Below, piece by piece: positions 14,575 to 22,699 of a DNA stretch of 26,940 nucleotides (positions within the stretch are counted from its first letter, which is position 1; every line of letters begins with the position of its first letter). The stretch lies in contig JAJDDU010000440.1 of the NCBI GenBank assembly GCA_029260155.1, positions 1 to 26,940 on the forward strand, read 5' to 3'. The notes below the pieces were generated by a model. That model made no database searches, was not told where the DNA came from, and saw nothing but the letters and a program-made list of their open reading frames with translations. The stretch comes from Phycisphaerae bacterium. GTDB lineage: Bacteria > Planctomycetota > Phycisphaerae > UBA1845. A program made the translations under genes and the position numbers.

Positions 14575-15780
14575 TTATCGGACGAGGCAATCGGGTACTG
14601 GCGATTGGCAAGCGGGCATTGGTCCGGTGTCTGCGGCGGCTTGGAGGGCGGCGGATGTTTCGCTCGCGACGTGGTTCCAGGCGCGGTGACGATTGGCGAC
14701 CGCGATCTGTGGGCGACTGAGGCTGCGCGAAAGCGTTTCGAGTACCGCGCGGTGAAATGCGGTGTCGTGGCTCAACGGGACGACGGCACCGCAATCGGGC
14801 GTGACGAGTTCTCGGTTTCCGCCTACGTCGGTGGTGACAACGGGCAGTCCGGTGGCGAGTGCTTCGGCGATCGCGTTGCAGCAGCCTTCGTTGGAAGAGG
14901 ACAGCACGAAGAGGTCGGCTGCAGCAAGCCAACGGGCGACGTCGGCGGCGGCGAGATTCCCGGTGAAGGTTACGAACTGTTCGAGGTGGAGCCTCTTTGT
15001 GAGACGTCTCAATTCTGCCTCGAATCGTCCTTCACCGCCTTCGGCGCCGATGATGACGTAACGTGTGTCGTGATTGGCGCGGATGATGTCCGGGAGCACG
15101 CGGAGAATGCGGTGCACGCCCTTGCGGCGGCAGAGGTGGCCGACAGTGACAAGCAGTGTCTCTCGTAGCGAGCGGCCGAGGGTCTGGCGGGCTTCGTTGC
15201 GGTCAGCAAATCGAAAGGTCTCGACATCGACGCCGTTCGGGATGACTCGAATGCGTTCGGGGGCGACTCCGACGCTCTCCGCGAGGTCGGCGAGCTGTTT
15301 CGATACGGCGATGACGCCTGCGGCTTGGCGTAGGGCAGAGACGATCGACGGGGCGAGGAGGGGACTTGCGAGGCAGCGTCCGAGTACGCCGCGGAGAGTG
15401 ACAGTAAATGGCACTTGGAGCGTGTGTGCCACTCGGGCGGCGGCCACCGCGTCCGGCCAGCTGAAATGCGCATCGATTACGTCCACGCGGCCCCGCTTTG
15501 CCCACGAGGCGAGCAGTGGCCGTACCGTGCGTGCGTAGAGGTACGGGTTCAGCGGCCTGCTCAACCAGGGAATGTAGCGCATGCATGCGTGCCAGGTCGG
15601 TGGCGGACCTTCGGATCGAGTGACGGTATCACGGCGGGCGGTCCAGAGTGGAGTGGGGATGGGGTTGATCATGCGTACGCTGTGGAGTTTGCTTAGCGCG
15701 CTGAGGCGGCGCTGTACGAACAAGCCCGCGTGCGGTGTCGCGTCGGACGGGTAGCACGAGCTGAGGGATACGATGTTCAC
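14575..15780 (-). CDS. Glycosyltransferase, GT4 family (GT-B fold)
   Basis: About 401 residues from GTG 15780, whose GTGA overlaps the stop of the upstream glycosyltransferase. The start VNIVSLSSCYPSDATPHAG gives the typical N-terminal acceptor loop (GLFVQRRLSAL). DVIDAHFSWPDAVAAA and PFTVTLRGVLGRCLA follow, then the hinge VIPNGVDVETF. The C-terminal nucleotide-sugar domain shows LLVTVGHLCRRKGVHRIL and the E-x7-E motif region SSSNEGCCNAIAEALATGLPVV. The enzyme transfers a sugar from an NDP-sugar to a lipid-linked glycan at the cytoplasmic face. The acceptor and sugar cannot be predicted. The frame is open further upstream, but that extension lies inside the neighbour. Confidence 0.9.
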   Translation of the reverse strand: MNIVSLSSCYPSDATPHAGLFVQRRLSALSKLHSVRMINPIPTPLWTARRDTVTRSEGPPPTWHACMRYIPWLSRPLNPYLYARTVRPLLASWAKRGRVDVIDAHFSWPDAVAAARVAHTLQVPFTVTLRGVLGRCLASPLLAPSIVSALRQAAGVIAVSKQLADLAESVGVAPERIRVIPNGVDVETFRFADRNEARQTLGRSLRETLLVTVGHLCRRKGVHRILRVLPDIIRANHDTRYVIIGAEGGEGRFEAELRRLTKRLHLEQFVTFTGNLAAADVARWLAAADLFVLSSSNEGCCNAIAEALATGLPVVTTDVGGNRELVTPDCGAVVPLSHDTAFHRAVLETLSRSLSRPQIAVANRHRAWNHVASETSAALQAAADTGPMPACQSPVPDCLVR

Positions 15781-16964
15781 GCGGCGTACTCCGAGGGCTC
15801 TTGTTGGCGGCGGAGTTGCGCCGCGGCGATGCTGTCGTAATAGAGCGCGTAGTGTTCGGCTGCGCGGGATAGGTCGTAGTCGCTGATGATCCGTGACCGG
15901 GCGGCTGCCCCGAGCGCGCGGCAAATCTCGGGATTGGGCAGGAGGTGCTTCATCGCTTGAGCGATCGCGGCGGGATCGCGGGGCGGGACGATTATGCCGC
16001 AGTGTGCGTGCTTGATGAGTCGCGAGTGGTCGCCGACGTCGGTGGCGATGACGGGCAGTCCGGCCGCCATGGCTTCCATGACGGCGATGCTCATTTGTTC
16101 GTATTGACTGCTGGATAGGAAGAGGTCGGCTACGCGCAGTAGGTCGGCGACATCGTGGCGTTCGCCGAGGAACGTGATGCGCGATCGTCTGTTGCGGGCT
16201 TGAGCGTCGTGTTCAAGTGCGTCGCGCAGCGGTCCGTCGCCCGCGATGAGCATTCTCAAGGGAGGCGGGCACTGCGCGGCCGCTTCGATGGCGGCGGCGT
16301 GATCTTTGACGGCGACGAGCGAGCCGATCATGACGACGACGCGTTCGTCGGGGGCGATTCCCAAGCGTGCGCGCAGGGTATTCCGATGTGTGTCCGGTAA
16401 CGGCGCGAAGTGGTCTGCGTCGACGCCGTTTTGCAGTACGTGGACGTTTTGAGGGGTTGCGTTGAGTTCCCGTGACAACTGCTCGGATCCCGCGTGGGCG
16501 ACGGCTGTGAACCGCCTGGCGGCGAAGTTGAACCATCGTGCCCGGCGGCGGCGCTGTGCGCAGAACCCGGTGTCGGTCTCGAGCCCGTGGAATCCGAGAA
16601 CGAGTTGAGCTCGGTGTCTGCGAGCGAGGCGGCAGGCTAGGATGGCATCGATCCAGGTTCCCCAGTTGCGCGCATGCACGACGTTAGGTTTGTGGCTTGC
16701 GATGACCTTCGCAAGCCGCGGCGCTACGGTGCGGCTGCGTCCACTCGCGTTCAGGGCGATGGTCTTGATGCTCGGGGGCAGTTCGTGGACGAGCGGTCCG
16801 GCGGAGCGCAGGGTACACACTATGTGGCGAATGCGTTTGAGCGCTGGCTGATCCAGTAGGGAAATCAGCCCGCGCTGGGTTCCCCCGATATTAAGCGAGT
16901 GAACCAGGTGTAACACCACCGGGCAGGAGCGGGTTGTTGCTGGCCCAGTCGTTGATGTCGGCAT
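15777..16964 (-). CDS. Glycosyltransferase, GT4 family (GT-B fold)
   Basis: About 395 residues. VVLHLVHSLNIGGTQRGL is the N-terminal strand and glycine loop of GT4 enzymes. Next come PNVVHARNWGTWIDAI and LVLGFHGLETDTG, the hinge VHVLQNGVDADHF, and a C-terminal domain with VVVMIGSLVAVKDH, MLIAGDGPL, ITFLGERHDVADLL and the EQMSIAVMEAMAAGLPV Glu motif. This is the PEP-CTERM/exosortase-associated GT4 style, though no specific name is justified. The ATG at 16964 lies 74 bp inside the upstream polymerase gene; GTG 16919 would shorten the overlap. The stop overlaps the next gene (GTGA), so translation is coupled. Confidence 0.9.
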   Translation of the reverse strand: MPTSTTGPATTRSCPVVLHLVHSLNIGGTQRGLISLLDQPALKRIRHIVCTLRSAGPLVHELPPSIKTIALNASGRSRTVAPRLAKVIASHKPNVVHARNWGTWIDAILACRLARRHRAQLVLGFHGLETDTGFCAQRRRRARWFNFAARRFTAVAHAGSEQLSRELNATPQNVHVLQNGVDADHFAPLPDTHRNTLRARLGIAPDERVVVMIGSLVAVKDHAAAIEAAAQCPPPLRMLIAGDGPLRDALEHDAQARNRRSRITFLGERHDVADLLRVADLFLSSSQYEQMSIAVMEAMAAGLPVIATDVGDHSRLIKHAHCGIIVPPRDPAAIAQAMKHLLPNPEICRALGAAARSRIISDYDLSRAAEHYALYYDSIAAAQLRRQQEPSEYAA

Positions 16965-18270
16965 GCGATGATCCTTGTTCGAGGGCCAGCGACTCGGTTT
17001 CGATTTCGCTTAGCGTGACTCTCTTCAGACACCCGGGCAGCGCCAGGATCCACCAGAATGATTCGGTGTAGAGACGTTCGGTGAAAAGCTGCGTGCCGCA
17101 GGAAATCATGAGCGACAGCAGCAGGCCGTAGGCCATGAAGCGTGTCCATGGCGGGTCGGTGGTTCGGTCGGCGCGGCGGTGGCAGTACATGGTGCTGTAG
17201 ATGGAGGTCAACAGGATGACGGAGAACAGGGCGAACCCATGCATGCCGAGTTCGGTAATGCACAAGATGAAGGTGTTGTGTGCGGCGCGCATTCCGACCT
17301 TGGGGTCGGTACTCATGATTGCCTTCGGGAGGTTTCCGATGCCTACCCCGAGTGGATGTTCGGCGACGACTTGTCGGGCGGTGATCCAGATGGTGATGCG
17401 TCCCATGGCTGCGCTGTCGGTCTGGATCGACTCGCGACTCTTCAGCGTGGACATTCGATCCCAGAAAAGGCTGTCGGTCAGCGCGTACGCACAAAATCCG
17501 GCGACGCCAACGGCGAGGTATGTCTTCAGCCTCTTTCGCTTTGGTGCCAGAAACACGGCACCCAATGTGCCGATGAGCAATCCGACGAACGCAGAGCGCG
17601 TCCTACACAGTACGATTGTGTTGACAGTCAGCGCGCCGCTGAGCGCGGGGATGGCGCGCAGGAACCAAGATCGGGTTGCGAGGAAAGTCGCGCCGATGAG
17701 GGGCAGCATGGAGGCCATGTGCGCGGCGAGCCCGGAAGAGTGCCTGAAATCCGGCCCGCCGACGACTTCCAGTCTGCCTCGGGAGAATGCGCCGCGCGGC
17801 GCGGTCCACGCGTCATATCCGATGTATAGGCTTCCAATGACCAAGGCCCACATCACCAACGTGAAGCTACGCCGCGTCGTCGTAACACGGGTAAGACAGA
17901 AGAGAAATATCATCATCTTGATGAACTTGTCGGTCAGTACGGGGCTGTTCGTCGTCGGTGCCAAGCCGATGAACTCGCTGAGCACGACGGTGAACAACAA
18001 GCCGATGGCACACACATCCCACAAGCTGACCAGCGGTCGCACGGGTCGCAGCCTGGGTAGGTTGATCAGGATCCCCATCATCAGGCAGAGGGCGGACGTC
18101 ATCGAATAGCGGATGCCAAGCGACTCAAGCGGTTTGTGCCACCACGCATGCTCGGGATAAATCTGGTAGATGAGCATGTAATTGACCACGCCCAACGCCG
18201 GGACGATGAGCGACGTCGCCGACAATCCGACGAAAGACAAGACGAATGCGATGGTTCGTAGAGGCAGCAT
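16891..18270 (-). CDS. O-antigen ligase/polymerase-like membrane protein
   Basis: About 459 residues with roughly eleven hydrophobic segments. It carries the Wzy/WaaL-type large external loop containing GRITIWITARQVVAEHPLGVGIGN and AAHNTFILCITELGMHGF; the HNTFL-like motif and the preceding R-x-W region are the family signature. The N-terminus (SLIVPALGVVNYMLIYQIYP) resembles the O-glycosylation ligases that accompany exosortase systems. It probably polymerises or ligates the glycan made by the neighbouring glycosyltransferases at the outer face of the inner membrane. It begins six bases after the upstream glycosyltransferase stop. Confidence 0.85.
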   Translation of the reverse strand: MLPLRTIAFVLSFVGLSATSLIVPALGVVNYMLIYQIYPEHAWWHKPLESLGIRYSMTSALCLMMGILINLPRLRPVRPLVSLWDVCAIGLLFTVVLSEFIGLAPTTNSPVLTDKFIKMMIFLFCLTRVTTTRRSFTLVMWALVIGSLYIGYDAWTAPRGAFSRGRLEVVGGPDFRHSSGLAAHMASMLPLIGATFLATRSWFLRAIPALSGALTVNTIVLCRTRSAFVGLLIGTLGAVFLAPKRKRLKTYLAVGVAGFCAYALTDSLFWDRMSTLKSRESIQTDSAAMGRITIWITARQVVAEHPLGVGIGNLPKAIMSTDPKVGMRAAHNTFILCITELGMHGFALFSVILLTSIYSTMYCHRRADRTTDPPWTRFMAYGLLLSLMISCGTQLFTERLYTESFWWILALPGCLKRVTLSEIETESLALEQGSSHADINDWASNNPLLPGGVTPGSLA

Positions 18271-18276
18271 GACGGG

Positions 18277-19518
18277 CTACAGCGGACAAGAACTCTGTTC
18301 CAGAATCCACGCATCGGCGGCGGGCGGACAGTAGGGTTGCGGGATGCTGTGCTCCAGGCGTTCTATGAGCCGGGGCATCCAGTCGTCGGCACGCAGTTGC
18401 CGGGCGAGTCGACGCGCAGCCACCGCCATCTCATCGCGCAGCCGCTCATCGCGCAGCCGTTCGATCGCGGCGATGATCGTCGAGGGGTCGTGATCGTGAA
18501 CCGCAATCCCGCAGCCGCTCCGCGTGACCAGACGATCGACGAACGAGCCCCGTGGCACGATGGCCAGGATCGGCCGGCCGAATTGAAGACAGTCAACGAT
18601 CTTGGAGGGAAAGCAGCCTTGCACTTCCCGTGGGCAAGGCGTACGCCTGCCGAGGAGGACCACGAAGACGTCGGCGCGCGCGAGTTCCTTCATGGCTCGA
18701 GCGTGTGGCAGCCAGCGAGCGCCGTGCGCAGCCGGCAGACCTCCGCAGGCGTTTGGATTGGTTAGCAGTGTCAGGTCTACGTTCGGCGCAGTCTCAGCCG
18801 CAGCCAGGAACGCTTCGGCGGCGCCGGCGTGAGGCTCGTAGAGGGCGCCGCTGTAGGTCAGTCGAAGTCCGTCGCTCGTACGCGGCGCTGCTTGATCCAG
18901 ACGCTCAGGGGGGACGCAATGGGGCAGCACCCAGCATCGCGCGAAGCCGCGGCTGCGGTAGTGGGCGGCGAACTCCTCGGTCGGGACGATGATCATCCAC
19001 GCGCGCTTCAGGCAGACGCGATCGACCCATGTCCACCACAGGCGTCGGAGCGGATTGCGAAACATCATGCTCTCGGCGCACAGGTCGTGCATGTAGAGGA
19101 CGAGGGGTAGACCCGTGATGCGCGCGAGCAGCCATCCCGCCAGCAGGCTAAGCCGATGGGGAAAGACGGCGAGTACGCGTTCGGCCTGCCACGTTCTGTG
19201 GATGCGAAGCGCGGCGCGCACGACGTTCCAGATCGCGCGAACCACGGTGGGCCAGGTGCGCAGCGTGGGCTGACTCTGATCGTCGTGGGGCCAGGGTACT
19301 GCGGTGATGGGGATGCGATCCTCGAAATCCGAAGCGGCGTTGCGGTGATCGGTGATCTCGCGGTTCGGAAACGAGCGGGTGATCACGCGAAAAACCCCCG
19401 GCGGAGCCGACGCGAAGAGCGTCCCCAGAACGCCGGCGGACGCGCGATTCGTCGGTGGCCAATGCCACGAGACGATCAGTGTGCGCGGTCGTGATTGAGT
19501 TGTGTCACGGTCTGTCAT
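18277..19518 (-). CDS. Glycosyltransferase (GT-B, GT4-like), first gene of the operon
   Basis: About 413 residues. The N-terminal TLIVSWHWPPTNRASAGVL is the strand-loop of WbuB-type GT4 enzymes (YYPPE-like position). LPLVLYMHDLCAESMM and AWMIIVPTEEFAAHYRSRG follow, then LRLTYSGALYEPHAGA, the ADVFVVLLGRR strand and CFPSKIVDCLQFGRPILAIV. The last carries the PSK-x-D/E sugar-nucleotide site of this subgroup. It is the first gene of a six-gene run on the minus strand that ends with the VanZ gene. I find no convincing promoter in the 300 bp upstream, though AT-rich GATAAA boxes are present. Confidence 0.87.
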   Translation of the reverse strand: MTDRDTTQSRPRTLIVSWHWPPTNRASAGVLGTLFASAPPGVFRVITRSFPNREITDHRNAASDFEDRIPITAVPWPHDDQSQPTLRTWPTVVRAIWNVVRAALRIHRTWQAERVLAVFPHRLSLLAGWLLARITGLPLVLYMHDLCAESMMFRNPLRRLWWTWVDRVCLKRAWMIIVPTEEFAAHYRSRGFARCWVLPHCVPPERLDQAAPRTSDGLRLTYSGALYEPHAGAAEAFLAAAETAPNVDLTLLTNPNACGGLPAAHGARWLPHARAMKELARADVFVVLLGRRTPCPREVQGCFPSKIVDCLQFGRPILAIVPRGSFVDRLVTRSGCGIAVHDHDPSTIIAAIERLRDERLRDEMAVAARRLARQLRADDWMPRLIERLEHSIPQPYCPPAADAWILEQSSCPL

Positions 19519-19611
19519 TGGCCCGTCTTCATCGCCAGGTTCGCCCGCCGCTCGCGCCGCGACGATTTTCCGTGTGTTTTATCGGCGGATGAGAGGGATC
19601 GGTGGACAGGT

Positions 19612-19634
19612 TTATCGGTTGGATGGCCCGATAA
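19612..19634. promoter_or_regulatory. 7-bp perfect inverted repeat between nadA and the polysaccharide operon
   Basis: TTATCGG (19612-19618) and CCGATAA (19628-19634) with a 9-base spacer, in the 300-bp divergent gap 19519-19818. ATCGG recurs four times within 60 bp (near 19581, 19598, 19614 and 19637). It could be an operator or a leader hairpin for either divergent unit. No gene is visible in this gap. Confidence 0.35.
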
Positions 19635-19723
19635 TGATCGGAACTCACGGCCTTGCCATGGCGGTAACTGATTATCGCGATGAACCCGGCGAGAAGCGTC
19701 GACTTCGCTGGTTCCGATGACCG

Positions 19724-19745
19724 AACGCCGTCACAAGGCGTTTTT
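19724..19745 (+). terminator. Terminator-like hairpin upstream of nadA
   Basis: AACGCC (19724-19729), loop GTCACAA, GGCGTT (19737-19742), then TTT. The stem can extend with CCG at the left and CGG after the T-run. No plus-strand gene lies just upstream, so it would end an unseen short transcript or act as an attenuator. Confidence 0.45.
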
Positions 19746-19748
19746 CGG

Positions 19749-19777
19749 TTTTCCGAGACCGACGGAATGGGTATGAT
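19749..19777 (+). promoter_or_regulatory. Weak candidate promoter for nadA
   Basis: TATGAT at 19772-19777 is a fair -10 box. The -35 position (TTTTCC, 19749-19754) is poor. It lies 42 bp before the nadA start codon and just after the terminator-like hairpin. Confidence 0.3.
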
Positions 19778-19818
19778 ACGCGCGGGTGTGTTGAAATCAC
19801 CCCCGGAGCCCAGGAACC

Positions 19819-20931
19819 ATGCTTTACCAGTCGCCTCTCCCAGCACAGTACGACGAACACTCCCGCGGAGAGTTGGCAGATCGTATTCGCCGGCGCAAGC
19901 AGGAGTTAGGTTCCTGCCTGGTGATCCTATGCCATCACTATCAAGACGATGACGTCGCCCAGTTCGCGGACTTCACCGGCGACAGCTTGAAACTGTCGCA
20001 GATCGCAGCCAGCCAGGAGCAAGCCGAATTCGTCGTCTTTTGTGGCGTTCACTTCATGGCCGAAAGCGCGGATATCCTTACCGCCGACTCGGTCAGGGTC
20101 GTTCTGCCGGATTTGTCCGCCGGGTGCAGCATGGCCGACATGGCCGAGATCGAACAACTTGAGGATGCTTGGGAGATCCTGTCAGAAAGTGCTGGCGCCA
20201 CGGTCATCCCCATCACCTACGTCAACTCAGCCGCCGCCATCAAGGCATTTTGCGGCCGCCACGGCGGAGCATGCTGCACCAGCAGCAACGCAAAGCAGGT
20301 GCTCCAGTGGGCGATGTCCCAGGGTGACAAAGTGCTGTTCCTTCCCGATCAACACCTGGGCAGAAACACAGCCTACACGATGGGGCACGCACTTAATGAA
20401 ATGGTAGTGTACGATCCAAAGCGTGACTGCGGCGGGCTAAGCCCAAATGAGCTAGCAGACGCGAAGTTCTATCTTTGGAGCGGACACTGCAGTGTGCATC
20501 AGCTATTCACGCCGACAGACGCAGACCGAATACGAGAGCTCGATGGGAAGTACTCGATTCTCGTTCACCCCGAATGCTCCTGGGAGGTCGTTCAGAAAGC
20601 GGACTGTGTCGGCAGCACCGAGTACATCATCGAGACGGTGAGGGACTCTGTCGCCGGCTCGCACTGGGCCATTGGTACAGAAGTACACTTGATTAATCGC
20701 TTGGCCAACGAGCATCCCGATAAGACGGTGCGTTCCCTCGCCCGCGTCCAGTGCCTCTGCACGACAATGTACCGCATCGACATGAAACACCTGCTGTACA
20801 GCCTCGACGCGCTTGCGGAAGGCCGGGTCGTCAACCAGATCTCCGTGGACCCGGAAACCAAGAGACAAGCCGTGATCGCTCTGGATCGCATGCTCGCGAA
20901 CGCCTCGTCACCCCAAACCGCCACTGATTGA
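19819..20931 (+). CDS. nadA: Quinolinate synthase NadA
   Basis: 370 residues, the length of the Bacillus-type enzyme. NadA condenses iminoaspartate with dihydroxyacetone phosphate to quinolinate in NAD synthesis, using a 4Fe-4S cluster. Candidate cluster ligands are Cys103 (LSAGCSMAD), Cys224 (SGHCSVHQ) and Cys314 (QCLCTTMYRI). Other signatures are LCHHYQDDDVAQFADFTGDSL, FCGVHFMAESADIL, ITYVNS, FLPDQHLGRNTA, HPEC and GTEVHLI. AGGAA lies just before the ATG. No nadB or nadC is adjacent; the gene stands alone between the polysaccharide operon and the arsenic module, so it is probably part of the chromosomal backbone. Confidence 0.96.
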   Translation: MLYQSPLPAQYDEHSRGELADRIRRRKQELGSCLVILCHHYQDDDVAQFADFTGDSLKLSQIAASQEQAEFVVFCGVHFMAESADILTADSVRVVLPDLSAGCSMADMAEIEQLEDAWEILSESAGATVIPITYVNSAAAIKAFCGRHGGACCTSSNAKQVLQWAMSQGDKVLFLPDQHLGRNTAYTMGHALNEMVVYDPKRDCGGLSPNELADAKFYLWSGHCSVHQLFTPTDADRIRELDGKYSILVHPECSWEVVQKADCVGSTEYIIETVRDSVAGSHWAIGTEVHLINRLANEHPDKTVRSLARVQCLCTTMYRIDMKHLLYSLDALAEGRVVNQISVDPETKRQAVIALDRMLANASSPQTATD

Positions 20932-21115
20932 GCGAAGCGCGCGACAACCGTCGCGACGGATGCGTTCTGGCCTTGAAGAAAGCGATGTAAACGCGTCTCG
21001 GATCGAGCTCCGATGAAGTGCCAAACGTGCTGGCCAAGCAGGGCGTTACGCGATTCCTTGCGAATGACCCGCTCCTCGATCAAGTTCGCAGGATGAATCA
21101 AATACGAAACAGGCC

Positions 21116-21159
21116 TTGACAACTCGACGCCCTTCGTATACGCATATCCATATATGATA
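21116..21159 (+). promoter_or_regulatory. ArsR-type promoter/operator overlapping the arsR start
   Basis: TTGACA at 21116-21121 is a perfect -35. The -10 lies within TATACGCA (21137-21144) at 15-17 bp spacing. An AT-rich dyad follows: TATC-CATATATG-ATA at 21145-21159, with CATATATG (21149-21156) palindromic and containing the arsR ATG. Such AT-rich dyads are typical ArsR/SmtB binding sites, so arsR would repress its own operon here. The -10 to ATG distance allows almost no leader, suggesting leaderless arsR mRNA. Confidence 0.5.
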
Positions 21160-21501
21160 GCTTCCCTGGCGACAACTCCAGATGTCTTTCGAGCTTTCGC
21201 GGACCCGACTCGGCTGCGGATTCTGAACCTGCTGGCCGAGGGTGAGGCCTGCGTGTGCGATCTTTGCAGCGTGCTGGACGAAACCCAGCCGAAGGTCTCT
21301 CGCCACCTAGCATACCTGCGGCGGGCCGGGCTGGTCGATGTACGGCAGGAAGGCAAATGGAAGCACTATCGGATCAAACGCGATGCACGAGGCCTGGAGC
21401 GCACATTGATCAACTGCGTGAAATCCCGCCTGCGCGAAATCGACGTGTTGCAGGAAGACCTTGAACGTCTACGGAGCGCCCAGGGTGCGTGCTGTGAATG
21501 A
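21154..21501 (+). CDS. arsR: ArsR-family arsenite-responsive repressor
   Basis: 115 residues. A winged-helix repressor of the ArsR/SmtB family: VFRAFADPTRLRILNLLAEGE, then the As(III)/Sb(III) site CVCDLC (Cys33, Cys35, Cys38, matching the ELCVCDL motif) at the start of the DNA-recognition helices, and QPKVSRHLAYLRRAGLV. The extra Cys38 and the terminal GACCE (Cys113-Cys114) could supply further thiolate ligands. It heads the arsenic operon; the stop lies 36 bp before the acr3 start. No ribosome binding site precedes the ATG, consistent with leaderless translation. Confidence 0.92.
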   Translation: MIASLATTPDVFRAFADPTRLRILNLLAEGEACVCDLCSVLDETQPKVSRHLAYLRRAGLVDVRQEGKWKHYRIKRDARGLERTLINCVKSRLREIDVLQEDLERLRSAQGACCE

Positions 21502-21537
21502 GTGCTGTGTTGCGGAGGCGACGCTTTCGGAGCAACG

Positions 21538-22638
21538 ATGATGGAACGCGCATGTGCGGCGAGCGCAATCGGGGAATGCAAGCGGCTCTCCTTCCTCGAC
21601 CGCTTCTTGACGCTGTGGATCTTCCTGGCGATGGCGGTTGGCGTGGGTGGCGGTTACATGTTTCCCGGCGTCGAAGGAGTCATCAATCGGTTCCAGGTCG
21701 GCACGACGAACATTCCGATCGCCATCGGGCTGATCCTGATGATGTACCCACCGCTGGCCAAGGTGAAGTACGAAGAACTCAGCGACGTGTTTCGAGACTT
21801 CAGGGTCTTGGGCCTGTCCCTTGTACAAAACTGGGTCGTCGGACCGATCCTGATGTTCGCTCTGGCGGTTCTTTTTCTGAATAGTCATCCCGAGTACATG
21901 GTCGGGTTGATCATGATCGGCCTGGCCCGTTGCATTGCTATGGTCATCGTCTGGAATGACCTGGCCGAGGGGGACACGGAGTACGCCGCAGGGCTGGTCG
22001 CCTTCAATTCGATCTTCCAAGTCTTGTTCTTCTCCGTGTACGCTTGGCTGTTCATTAGCGTTCTTCCACCACTATTCGGGCTGAAGGGTGCGGTCGTAGC
22101 GATCACAATCGGCGAGATCGCCAAGAGCGTGTTCATCTACCTCGGCATCCCGTTCCTAGCGGGCATGTTCACACGATTCACGCTGCTCCAGCTCAAGGGC
22201 CGTGAGTGGTACGAACACAAGTTCATTCCCAGAATCTCGCCAATCACGCTCGTCGCGCTGCTGTTCACGATCTTGGTGATGTTCTCCCTCAAGGGCGACT
22301 ACATCGTTCAGCTACCACTCGACGTCGTCCGGATCGCGATTCCGCTGTGCATCTACTTTGTCGTCATGTTCCTCGTGTCATTCTGGATGGGCAGGAAGAT
22401 TGGCGCCGGTTATGCTAAGACTACGACCATCGCGTTCACGGCCGCGAGCAACAATTTCGAGCTCGCCATTGCGGTAGCAGTAGCAGTCTTCGGGATCAAC
22501 TCCGGTGTGGCGTTTGCCGCCGTCATCGGTCCGCTGGTCGAGGTACCCGTGTTGATCGGATTGGTGAACGTAGCGTTCTGGTTCAGGCGCAAGTACTTCG
22601 TGACAGGTACTCAAACCGCGGCAGACTTGGCGGGTTGA
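21538..22638 (+). CDS. acr3: Arsenite efflux permease Acr3
   Basis: About 366 residues with ten hydrophobic segments. It exports arsenite (some members also antimonite), driven by the proton gradient. The family signature LARCIAMVIVWNDLAEGD contains the essential Cys (Cys132), and TAASNNFELAIAVAVAVFG carries the conserved Glu (Glu308). MMYPPLAKVKYEEL and LVQNWVVGPILMF are also typical. ATG 21538 follows CGGAG by five bases; an in-frame GTG at 21502, directly after the arsR stop, would add 12 Cys-containing residues (LCCGGDAFG) and is an alternative. It sits between arsR and the secreted thioredoxin-like gene. Confidence 0.95.
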   Translation: MMERACAASAIGECKRLSFLDRFLTLWIFLAMAVGVGGGYMFPGVEGVINRFQVGTTNIPIAIGLILMMYPPLAKVKYEELSDVFRDFRVLGLSLVQNWVVGPILMFALAVLFLNSHPEYMVGLIMIGLARCIAMVIVWNDLAEGDTEYAAGLVAFNSIFQVLFFSVYAWLFISVLPPLFGLKGAVVAITIGEIAKSVFIYLGIPFLAGMFTRFTLLQLKGREWYEHKFIPRISPITLVALLFTILVMFSLKGDYIVQLPLDVVRIAIPLCIYFVVMFLVSFWMGRKIGAGYAKTTTIAFTAASNNFELAIAVAVAVFGINSGVAFAAVIGPLVEVPVLIGLVNVAFWFRRKYFVTGTQTAADLAG

Positions 22639-22699
22639 CGTGGATGAGCATATACGGTTTAGATCGATCGTCGGCTCTTTTTGGATGAGGATAATTGTA

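Noticed and set aside
20932..21115. Protein-like minus-strand reading between nadA and arsR
   Set aside because: No start, no motif and no family recognised; treated as intergenic.
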